Assembly (NCBI GenBank): GCA_032173965.1
Contig: JAVUNC010000006.1
Coordinates: forward strand, 33,761,870 to 33,825,869
DNA from: Sitta carolinensis
Lineage: Eukaryota > Chordata > Aves > Passeriformes > Sittidae
DNA: 64,000 nucleotides
Direction of reading: 5' to 3'
Shown: positions 24,001 to 36,200 of the stretch, piece by piece
How the letters are laid out: the number at the start of each line of letters is the position of its first letter
How positions within the stretch are numbered: position 1 is the stretch's first letter
Program-made: the position numbers and the translations under genes
The notes under the pieces: model-generated
The model's database searches: none
What the model was told of the DNA's origin: nothing
What the model saw: only the letters and a program-made list of their open reading frames with translations

Positions 24001-26586
24001 TAAAACTGAATATGAGAATATGTACCTGTAAAGTATTGCTGTTTTAGAAAAGCATTGTCCATTGAGGTAAGGTGAAGCAGAGAAAGAGAACATTGTTAGG
24101 ACTAGGGTGGTTATCATAAGGGTTTCTGATTAGGGAAGTAATCATGTCTGCCAATTGTTTGGTAGTTTTTTTTCTTTAAAAGTAAGTAAGCCTCAATAGA
24201 AGTTGTTTAAATTCAAAAAAGTATTTTATTTTGTGTCTGTATAAAGGTACTCAGTTGCTAATATCTTCTCCTTAAGGAAACACTAACATATCTGCTTAAT
24301 AAACATATCTGTAGGTAGAAAATATTTTAATATTTCATAACTGATAAGCTCTAGTATCAAAGTCCCCCTAATGTGAGATCAGTTGTAAAAGTAATACTCT
24401 GCTTTGAGGTGGTGATTGATGATACGTTTGACTCTTTTATGGCACTGATGCTTGCCATCACAAAATGCTGTGAAACTACTCTGTTCTGAGCAGCAGAGTT
24501 TCATTTGGGCAGGGTGGGAGAATGATTTTGTTTTATTGTTGTTTGAAAAGTAGTAAATTATTTATTTAATTTCATTTTCCTTTATAGAAGCAGAAAATGA
24601 AATAGCAAGACTTTCCAGTTTAAATCAGGTAAAGCAATTTCTAAATTAAGCCAACAAAAAAGTTCACAACAATAGTAAATGATGGAAAACACGTTTTGGT
24701 AGCTTGTTTGGTTTTGGGGTTTTTTTTAACATTTGCATTTCTACATAAATAACATTGTAATGCAAAAGGAAATAATTGAGTTTAATTCTGTAATTATACA
24801 TGGAATTTATAGTAACAATACATTTTTACTTGTGAAACTCCACAGTGTATTCTGTTAGGTGGAACTTGAATGGTTTTCCTATCTCATTGTTACCTAGAAA
24901 GTTGTGACATACATTTTTAAAGTACTAATTATTTTAAAGTGGTGTTATAATTTACATTCTGTAAAAGATGTAATTTTTCACTTCTGCTTTAGCATGTTTC
25001 AGTTTCGGCACTTAACAGTTGTGAAATATTTCTCTCCTGTGTAGTGCTCATAATTATGCTGCATTCCATCTTACTGATGAAGTGGTGGAACATAACACAC
25101 CTTTAGTTTTTGGCATTGTTTTCTTGGCCCTTTGTAAACTCTCAGACTTGAGAGATTTGATTTATTTTGCTTTGTATCCAGTAGTATTTTCCAACTGAGT
25201 TTTTCTGTGTTTTGTATGCATTCAAGAGTTTCCATAGCATTTTTCATAATGATGTTACTTAGATGCCCTTGATAAAACTTCCTGTCTCACCATGCAGGCT
25301 GCTGTGTTTAGGATGGCTCTTGCAGTTGTAATAGATTATCCCACCTGTCAGTGCATACCTCAGAGGTGGATATAACTTCTTACCATAGCATGGCTTTTTG
25401 TGCAGAAGTTTATAAACTGCATTCCTAAACCAAGTGATGAAGAAATAAATGTATATGTATGAATGGTAGAGAGAAATACTTCACAGCAAAGAATTTTTAA
25501 CTGGGGTAGTATTCATGTAGGCTTAGAGATTCCAACATAATTTCAGCAAGATAAAGTCTGATATTTACAATATTTTTTTTTATTTTTATTTTGAGGGACT
25601 TGAGAAGGAACTGACAAGTGCACAACATAAACATGAGAATATTCTTTCTTCGAATACAGAGGATCAGAATTCAGAAATAAATCAGTTAAGACAAGATTTG
25701 GAAAGGAAAGAACGTGAATTAGATGAAAGTGTTGCTGAAAGAGAAACATTAATAGCAGAGTTGGAAGAACTAGACAAGCAGAATCAAGAAGCTACTCAGG
25801 TAGTAAATACTACAGCTAATTATTGAACTGCTGAATAAATGTTTAGAATTCTGTGTGTGTGTGTGTTTGTCTTTTAAGTTCACCTTTGAACATAGATAGC
25901 AGGGAAATACAAGTTATCTTTTGAGGCCTAAAAACAAATACTGGGGCCAGTATTTCTCTTTATCCACCATCTCAGTTCGAAATTCAGAAGTGCAAGTATA
26001 ACCTACCTATTATAGACAAAGAAATAATATGGCATGTCAGCTATTCATAAGAGATGTTCCTTTACGAAGTCAAATTAAATAGTCCCTAGTTTTTCATTGC
26101 AGCATTTCTGATTAAATTTATCCTGGTAATATTCTGATCTGTCTTATGATAGTGTGCATTACAATGATTTTTGAAGTTTTTTCTTTTATAATTTTAATTA
26201 TGTTGAATATTTAAATTATTTTATTGCAAGTTCTTTACCATATGAGCATTTGTGGAGTAAAAAAGTCTCCAATTATATATAATCAGAATTAAATTATATC
26301 TTTTTCCACAGTTCCAGTATATTTGACCTTTAAATTTGAGTTGCAAGCTACGTGTTTACAATTATTGATTTATCAATGAATTGCCTATGAAATGAATCCA
26401 AACAAGTATGTTGAAACAAAATGTTGAAAATAGAATATACAGATAATTTAAATTTAGTGCCGCCCTTTTTTAAGCAGCGGACATTTGCTGAATTCCAAAT
26501 GTCTTGTCAAATTCTGACAGGTTTTTTTTTTAAGTAGTTCTTTTTTTATTTCTTCATCTGTGTAGTTAAAGTTCTTTTAGGGGTGG

Positions 26587-26629
<43 letters not shown>

Positions 26630-29600
26630 TAGTGAAATGTAATTTGTCCGTATTTGATGTTTGGTTTTAATTAATTTAGCATTGTTTTATGTTCATTTCC
26701 AGCATATGATTACACTGAAAGAGCAGCTGTCAAAGCAACACACAGAAACTGATAGTATCATCAAACAGCTGAAACTCGACATAGATTGTGAAAGACAGAA
26801 AGTATCAGAATTAGAAGCCGAGAAGATGAAAACTATTAAAGAGTTAGATAGTCAGAAAGAAAAACTAAGCCACTGTTCATATGCACTTAATGATTTGCAT
26901 GTAACTAAGCAGCAGCTACAAGATAATATTAAAGATCTTCAGGAACAATTAAGGAAGGCCCAGGACTGTAATTTGCATAGTAAAAAAGAAATTGGAGAGT
27001 TACAGCAGAGACTAAAAGAAAGAGAGGAGGAACTTGGTGTATCCTTGAGCAAGTTAACAGAAAAAAATATTGAGGAATCTAACTATGCTTGTCAAGATCT
27101 AATTCTGAAAGAAAGAGAAGTAGAAATTGCAAAACTACAGAATGATGTTTCAGAAAATAAACAAATAAATGAAGATCTACAGAAATCTCTATCTAATCTC
27201 AGAACAGAAAATGGAAAGCTGATAGCAGCCATTGAAGAACTGAAACAGGAGTTAAGTGATGCCATTTCTGAGAAAAAGAAAGTTTATTTGGAAAAAGACA
27301 CTGTTGGGAGGCTTTGAAAATGGAAAAAAGACAGTTAGAGAGTGAATTAAATGAGACAGAGAAGAGGCTTTTGGAACAAGCACGTAATTATAAGCAAACT
27401 ATTGAGGAGTTATCAAACGCACGTAGTATGGATACCACTGCATTGCAGCTGGAGCACGAGCGCCTGGTTACGCTTCATCAAGAGAAAGACTTTAAGATTG
27501 CCGAGCTTAAACGGACCATTGAGCAGATGGAAACTGACCATCAAGAAACAAAAGAGATGTTGACTACTAGTTTAGGAGGACAAAAGCAGTTGACAGATCT
27601 CATAAAAGAGAAAGAGATATTCATTGAAAAATACAAAAATCAAGCCTTACAGGTGAAGCAGGAACTTGAGGAATATATGAAAGTTTCAAAACAGCAGGAT
27701 GTCTTAAAACAGAGCTTGGAGGAAAGAGACAGAAGTCTTGCAGTCATGAAGGAAGAAAATAATCATTTGAAAGAAGAAATCGAACGCCTTAAGGATCAGC
27801 AAAGTAGATCTACACCTGTGGTTGAGCCTAAAACCTTAGATATTATTATTGAACTTGAAAGTGAGGTAACACAGTTAAAAATTATAAAGAATAATCTTGA
27901 AGAAGAAATAAAAGTTCACAAAAAAACAATAGAAGATCAGAATCAAGCAACAGTGAAACTTCAGCAGTCACTGCAGGAGCAGCAAAAGGAAATAGATGAG
28001 TCCAAATTTCAGTGTGAGCAAATGAATGTCACACATGAAAGACTCTTTTTAGAGAAAGATGAGGAAATAAAAAATTTGCAGAAAACAATTGAACAAATTA
28101 AAACCCAGTTGCACAAAGAGAGACAGATTATTCAGACTGATTCTTCTGATCTTTTTCAGGAAACCAAAGTTCAGACTCTTAATGGAGAGAATGGAAATGA
28201 AAAACATGACTTATCTAAAGCTGAAATTGAAAGACTGGTGAAAGGTATCAAAGAAAGGGAAATGGAGATTAAGCTGCTAAATGAAAAAAATGTTTCTCTA
28301 AGTCAGCAAATTGATCAGTTGTCTAAGGATGAAGTTGGTAAACTTACTCGGATCATTCAAGAGAAGGATTTAGAAATACAAGCTCTTAATGCTAGAGTTT
28401 CCTCAGCTTCCTACAGGCAGGATGTTTTTCCCTTCAGCAGCAGCTGCAAGCTTATTTCTGGAAAGGGAACAAATACTAGCAGTTCTAAGTGAAAAGACAA
28501 GGGAAAACAGTCAGTTAAAAACAGAGTATCGTAATATCATGGACATGATCGCTGCTAAAGAAGCAGCTTTGGTGAGGTTGCAAGAGGAGAACCGAAGGTT
28601 ATCCAGTATATCTGAAAACAGCAGTCAAGACATGTCTAGAGAAACTATTCAGAATTTATCCCGTATCATTCGAGAAAAAGATATTGAAATAGATGCCCTA
28701 AGTCAAAAATGCCAAACCTTATTGACTGTCTTGCAGACATCCAGTACAGGTGCTGATAATGGGGCAGGGGGTGTGAACAGTAACCAGTTTGAGGAACTTC
28801 TGCAAGAACGTGATAAACTAAAACAGCAAGTAAAGAAAATGGAAGAGTGGAAACAACAAGTAATAACCACGGTCCAGAACATGCAGCATGAGTCAGCACA
28901 CCTCCAAGAAGAGTTACACAAGCTGCAGGCACAAATTTCAGTTGAAAGCGATAGTACTTCAAGGCTGCAAGTAGATTATAATGGCTTGATTCAGAGTTAT
29001 GAGCAGAATGAAAAAAAGCTGAAAAGTTTTAGTCAGGAATTAGCACAAGTTCAACACAGCATAGGACAGCTTTATAACACTAAGGACCTTCTCCTGAGTA
29101 AACTGGATTTGGTAACACCGTCTGTGGCAACAGCTTCTACTGTTTCGCAGCTTTCAGGTGTTCAATACAGTCCTTCTGAAGCACTCAGTGAGGAGTGTAA
29201 ACTCTTTCAAAATGAGTTGGAACACTGAAAAAAAAGTTACAAGAAAAAGATGTAACTATTAGGACTCTTCAGGAAAACAATCAGCGATTATCTGATTCTG
29301 TTGCTACAGCATCAGAGATGGAAAGAAAGAGTCAAGAAGGGGCTGAATCAGAGATGAGGCAGATCAAAGAAAAACATGATGTGTTACAGAAGTCACTTAG
29401 GGAAAAAGATATATTAATTAAATCTAAAAGTGACCAGTTACTTTCTGTGAGTGAAAATCTTAGTAACAAAGAAAATGAAAATGAGCTTTTAAAGCAAGCT
29501 GTAACTAATCTAAAAGAAAGAAATTTGATTTTAGAAATGGATATTCGAAAACTGAAAGAAGAAAATGAAAAAATAGTTGCAAGGTGCAAGGAAAAAGAAA

Positions 29601-30237
29601 CAGAATTCCGTGCACTTCAGGAGACTAATATGCAATTTTCAATGATGCTGAAAGAGAAAGAGTTTGAGTCTCACTCAATGAAAGAAAAAGCTCTTGCTTT
29701 TGAGAAGCTGTTGAAAGACAAAGAACAGGTATGTACATTCATACTTATGGCTATCTCTTCAAACTAGACAAGTTCAAAATAATACTCTTCCTGGTTATTT
29801 TTCCTGTGTTGCAAGGCCATAGATGTCCTGCCCTTTTCCTTGTTAGCTTAGTATTATCTTTGCACTCTTCCTGGCAAAGGCTATGCCTCTGGTAAAATTA
29901 TTGTCCGTGTATGAAATTCTTGTTTTTCTCTTCAACAGGGCAAGACAGGAGAATTGAATCAGCTGTTAAATGAAGTTAAATCAATGCAGGAAAAGGCCGT
30001 TACTTTTCAGCAAGAGAGAGACCAAGTTATGGTAGCCCTCAAACAGAAGCAAATGGAAAGCAGTGCCCTGCAGAGTGAGGTACCACCAAATAATTTATAG
30101 TTGCAAGAAATAAATGAAAAAAGAATAAGAAATTGCATCTGTAATATTTTTTTATTATTTTAGTAGCAATCACTTGATAAAAGCACTTAAAATTAATACA
30201 ACACAATGTGCTTCAGTAGACATGTGTTGCATTTGCG

Positions 30238-30283
<46 letters not shown>

Positions 30284-33200
30284 AGAAGTGATAGTTTAAG
30301 CAATTTAAGGTGTGTTCTACACAGGTACAGCATTTGCATGAGAAGGAGCAGCGCCTAAATCAGGAACTGGACAGGTTACGGAATCACCTTTTAGAAATGG
30401 AAGACTCCTACACCAGAGAAGCTTTAGCTGCAGAAGACAGAGAGGTCAAGCTAAGAAAAAAGGTTTTGACTTTGGAAGAAAAACTTGCATCCTCTTCTAC
30501 TGCGGTGGAGAATGCCAGGTAGTCTTTTAAATATCACAGTTAACTAAACTGGTACTGATGCATCTCTCATACTGAGCTGCCATCCTGTAGCATACTAAGC
30601 ACTTGAGAAAACAGAAAATAGGAACTTTTGTTGCTCAGACTCAAGAGGGTGGTTTGAAACTCTCATGGCTACTGTTGAGAATTTAATGTATTTGTACTTT
30701 TAGTAGCATCTATTGAAACCTTACATTGTCAACAGTGCTTAGAACTAGAAAAGAAATTCCTTAAACCATCAATTTAGTTGTGTGTTAAAAAAGAGTGACT
30801 TACTTTCAAGTCAAGGCTTCATTCAGTTTGAAAGAGTGTTGTAGACTTCAATGCACAGATGTGAGTGTCATGCCTTGTGAATCGCTTTCACAGCACGTAC
30901 ACATTCTTACTTTGTGCCTGATACCATGGAAGGTGTACACTGCTGAGAACTTCTTTTTAGTGTAAACATAGAGGCAAGATGCATTGAATTTCTCATGGGT
31001 AGCAGAATCTGGGTGGCTAGAATATTTTTGCACAATGACAAATTAAATGGATCATTTGATCATTAGTAAGTTGCAAGTTATACTGAGTTCTTGGAGGCTG
31101 GGTTTAAAAGTAAAATCTGGTAGAAAGACGTTGATTCGTAGTATTTGAAGCAGACAACTAGGAAGATATGGATTTTTTTTGTTAAGATGCTGTTATAATA
31201 ATGAACAAAAACTAGGATTTTTTCTAAAGCGTTTCAAACAAAAGTTAATTGGGAATTTTTTCTCTGATTATCAAAATTTTATTGCGAGACTCCTTCAAAA
31301 TCTCTTTTTAGGTTGGTTTTGTTTGTTTGTTTGTTTTTAAAGAGGAATCAGGGCAGAAAAACACCATAATTTTTGTAAATTGAGCTGAAAATTTTTGGTA
31401 AACTGTTTTTTGCTGGGATTTAATTTTCTCTGTGATAACTTCTTTTTAAATAATGTATCTTGTTTTCATTAAGTCATCAGGCTAGTCTGCAAGTTGAATC
31501 TTTGCAAGAGCAATTAAACCTAGTTTCCAAGCAGAGGGATGAAACCATGCTGCAGCTGACCATCTCCCAGGACCAAGTGAAGCAGTATGCACTGTCTCTG
31601 GCCAACCTGCAGATGGTACTAGAGCAGTTCCAACAGGGTAAGTAAGGTTTGTAAAGAAATAGCCAAGATCACAACAAATATTTTGCAACTGGAGTAGTTA
31701 TCATATTTATTGCTTTTGAAGTATTAGTTACCTCATTTCCTTTTTGATAGCCTGAACTCCAGAATCTGTTGTCTATTAAAGAACTTTAAAAAACAGTTCT
31801 CTGAAAACTGTTGATCAGTATTGCGTTTATGAAATTTGAATTCCACCTCAACCTCATGAAGACCAGATATGGTAATGCTGAGGTTTTGCAATTGCATATC
31901 CTAAGAAGAGTGACATGTTGTAAATTGTTTTTGTTTTGTGTCTTATTTTTAATCCTTTAGAAGAAAAAGCTATGTATTCAGCAGAACTGGAGAGACACCA
32001 AAAACAGAGTGCAGAATGGAAGAAGAAAGCAGAAAACCTAGAAGAAAAAGTTGTATCACTGCAGGTAGGCTGAGTAATGAAATTGAACCTTGTGAAACTA
32101 GATTGTAATTCTTCACTGAGCAAGCAAAGTAGCCTTCTTCTGTAGCAAACACCCTCTACTTCTTGAGGGTATTTACAATCCAGTCATTTGAAAGAATAAG
32201 CAATTGCAGTCTCTTCATCTGTATCTGATATCTGTGGTATTAGGGTAATTGTGGTAGTGATCTCCCTGCTTCTCTTTTTGTCCATTTTCTACCCTCTGTT
32301 TAGGTGAGTTTAGAAGAAGCAAATGCTGCCCTGGATGCAGCATCCAGGCTTACTGAGCAGCTTGACATCAAAGAAGAGCAGATTGAAGAGCTTAAGAAAG
32401 AAGGTAACTGCATTTTTTTCATTTCTCCTTAAAATACTTCAAGCAGCTGAGGAGACCATATCATATTCATAGAAACTTACCAAAATTCATATGCTATGAG
32501 AGACTAATTCTGTGCCACATTCTGAGGACTTCCTTGTATTGTAAAGCAAATATGAAAAAGTATGTTTACCTTCTGTTAGGGATCTTTCTCAAAAGAAAGC
32601 GCTGTAGAATTTTTTTTTGGCTTTTGGGGGGTTTTCCCTGTAAATACCAAGATACTTGATTTAGCTCTGTAAGTGTCTTTTTAAAAAATTGGTAAAATAC
32701 CAAATGCAACTAATTATTGCCATTCCTTTTTAAATGATAATCGGTCTTAGTCTTGTAATAAGTGATGTTTTCTTGAAGCATTCTTACTTATGACAGATAG
32801 GTGGGGTGAGATTGAAGGTCTTCAAGAATCCAGCAAGAACTCTACAAAAAAGTTACTACTTTTTTGTTACATACCTGAATATGTACTTACTGAAATTAAT
32901 TCTCTCTAAGTGTGGTTTGGCATCCAGGTGGGCATCATAGCAGTGCTCCCTGAGTTCACATATGAATTTTATAAGCTAAATTAAATTTCAAACTGCTACA
33001 TAATGTAGAACTCCTGATCTGTTTTTGAATTGACTATTCTGTATATCCGTGTCTGACTACAGACATTTACAGCAAAAGTTCACAAACACCCTGGATTGAA
33101 ATTAACTTTGGCATAGGCAAATACTGCACTCATAAATGGGAAGTTCTTCATTACTGATGAATTTTGATGTTAAACCCTTGCATAAGAAAGCAGGAGGGAT

Positions 33201-36200
33201 TTAAACTCGGAGAGAAAACTGAGTATCAAGTAGGGTTGTATTGGCAAGCAATATACTTGATAAAAAAAATTGAAATGGAATTGTTGCATAAAGGAAACAG
33301 CACTTTAATGTTGTTGTAGAGTAAATCATGATTTTTATAGAAAAAAAAATCACTTCATATTCTTTGTTTATACAAGAAAACATAAAATGTCTTATTGCAA
33401 ATTGGCCAAATACATTCCCAGACACAGTTTTGTTAGCCAAAGCTTTTGAAGGATTTCTTTATGGATTTTTTTGGCAGAAGAAGTGCTTTTAATGGAAAAG
33501 TGTAAGATGTACCAGATGCAGTTTTCTGGATTGCCGTAAATGGTTAACAAATTATTGGAGACTGTAAATGTCTAGTTTACAGCAGTCCATGCTGAATTTT
33601 GGCTCGGGACCTTTTTGTTACTTAGTCTTTTCATACACCCAAAATACGTGTTTAAGTCCTTTTCAGCTGTAGGATTCTATTTTAGAGGGAAATGTTCCAT
33701 TTAAAAAATATGTTTAATGATAAAGTTGCATAGTCACTGTGGATGGAATATAACTGTATAGTGGTCCTGAAAAGTTGATCCTCTTTGATATAAAATCTTT
33801 TTTTCTTTTAAATTATTGATACTTTTCATTTTTCTTACACTATTAATACTTCTATTTTAAAATCCATCATGAAAGGATAAATGAAATGAATAAAAATCAA
33901 AAAAGCAACTCACAATTGTCTTGCTTTGTAAAGAAATACCAACAATGTAACATTTAATTGAAATTTGTTTTCAAATGCCATTTGTTTATCTTTTTGTGGC
34001 ATTGTTAGTGTAACTCTCTTTATTCCTTTCTGTTCTGTCACCATCCAATTAACAACTCACCCGTATATGCTCCTTCAACTGTATAATTCTATAATTATAT
34101 TGCCTATATTTTCCCTCAAGTATTGGTGTCCTATTTAAGTATATTTACAAAGTAGCATAATTTTAAGTAAATGTAAACCGTGAAACCATGGATTAATTCT
34201 CCTGTGCCCCTCTCCCTGGTGTGTTGAGAGAGGAGTGCTGAAGAGCAGTCACAGTACTGGAATGGATTTTGATGCATATGCATGTAGTTGTTACAAGATA
34301 TATTGTTGTATAATGCATGTGTTGCTTTAGTTTTTAACTTGCTTTGAATGAGGAACTTACTCTGTGTGTTCCTGGAATAAAAACTTTCCCAGCATGACAT
34401 TAGTTAGTTTGTTCTATTCTGTACTTGTTTAAATTCATATTTGTGTAGTAAAATGTTTGTATAAAGATGTGGAATATTTGAACAGGGCATATTAGGTTGT
34501 ATCAATTTCACAGGCTGGTTCTTTCATGTGTGTATATACAAAATCTCTGTGTGAGTTCTCATGAAGTTTTTGCTGTTAATTGAGAACCATGTTTTGTCAG
34601 CATAGTTGTGGCATGCACTTACTAAAGATTGAACGTTGTGGAAATGAGTGGAATCCTTTCCATGCACCACAGATTATTTGAAGGTTGTAAAAATTCATAA
34701 AAGTCATTTTTCTTACAAAAATACTGTGCTTTTTAGAAATTAACTATGAGATAGATAAAAGAAAAGTGTACCTTTTGTTGCTTTTTAATGAAGCGTTTTT
34801 AGTTAACATGAGCCCAAAAATTGTTAAAAACTAAGTTGTTCAACAGTTTTTCCAAAGGATTCGGAGATAAGCATTGAGCCTTATAGAGGGAGCAGAGAAA
34901 ATGTTCATCCTTTCTGCTTGTATGTGTAGGGTAGAGTTGGTCTTCATATGGAAAGTCCATGTTACAGTATATTTGTTGAGTTTTTGTGTGTGAATAAGGC
35001 TTAATTGTACTTTTATTAGGCTTCAGAGGTAGTATCTTGCAGAACCCCAGTTTGGTGAGAAATTACACTTTTGCGGTCTTTATGGTCTTAGGCCACCTCA
35101 CATTCATTGACTTATAATTCTGGCCTATTTATTCAGCTTGCAGGCCATGATGCCTGACTGAAGTGTTTGCCATTCTTCTCTGTCTTGTTTTTGGTTTGTG
35201 GTAGCTGTCTCATTTAATTTCTTCCATTCTGTTTTTGTTCCCAAAATTATGGGTAATCCTGCATATGTCTGCCCCTCTTGCCAGTATACTGAATTATGAA
35301 GCACAACACTGTTTCTACGAGGCATTAGTGTGTGCCAGCATGATGCTTCCAGAGCTTGCCTCAGTCACAGGAGTGGGAAAGCTCCAAGCAGACCCTCAAC
35401 AAGCTCCTGATGTTGCTCTGCTAGCCAGTAATTCATGTAGGAAACTTGAGAAGCAACCTGATAGTAGGGTACACTGAATACCTGGGCTTGGGTAATAGTG
35501 GAGGTTAAGGGCAGGGATTAAAAAGACCTCATGCCAGCAAAGCATTTGGTCATTATGAAAAAGATTGCTACCACAGGACTACAGACCTTGCTGAAGAGTT
35601 TCTTCTCAGTTCTGTATTATTTAGATAAAAAAGAGCTGTTCATCAGACCTTCTGCAATGGATTATTTAATGTGTATTCCTATACTTCAGCTTTGAGTATC
35701 ATTCCTGAAATTTCAGCTTGTGGTTTTGAATAGCAAAGACTTACTAAGTTGACACCTTTTTATTAAAAAATCATAGCAATTTTATGGTTCCATTTTTTAT
35801 TTAGAAATACATAGCAATATTTATGAAGGTATGTACTGCTGATAAATTTTGCAACAATGTTTCAAAGTTTTGATTTGTTTGTTTGTTTCTTTTGCTGTGA
35901 CATTACATTTGTAGGTGAGATCAGAAAAGAAATGTTAGAAGATGTACAAAATAAATTAATGAACCTTATGAACAGCACAGAAGGAAAAGTGGACAAGTAA
36001 GTCTTTAATGGAAGAATTAGTCTAAGTTTTTGGGTTTATTCCTCTCAATATACAGATGTGGCACTCACAGTTGGAAGAGTTACGTGTACTTCTGTGTGTT
36101 GTTTTGTAATTGTGCTTTTATTATTTTGACATTTTTCAGTTGCTTGGCGGTTGTAAACAGGCATTTTGATTAGTAAAACCAATAAGTATGTGACTGGCTC

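Noticed and set aside
28666..28962. Minus-strand open frames inside TRIP11 exon 10
   Set aside because: Antisense shadow of a conserved coiled-coil coding exon.
27306..29225. Programmed ribosomal frameshifting as the explanation of the TRIP11 breaks
   Set aside because: No heptameric slippery site with a downstream structure was evident, five independent events would be needed, and simple base losses at runs explain all.
35125..35477. Overlapping open frames on both strands in TRIP11 intron 15
   Set aside because: No similarity recognised and no exon-like splice signals in phase with neighbouring exons.
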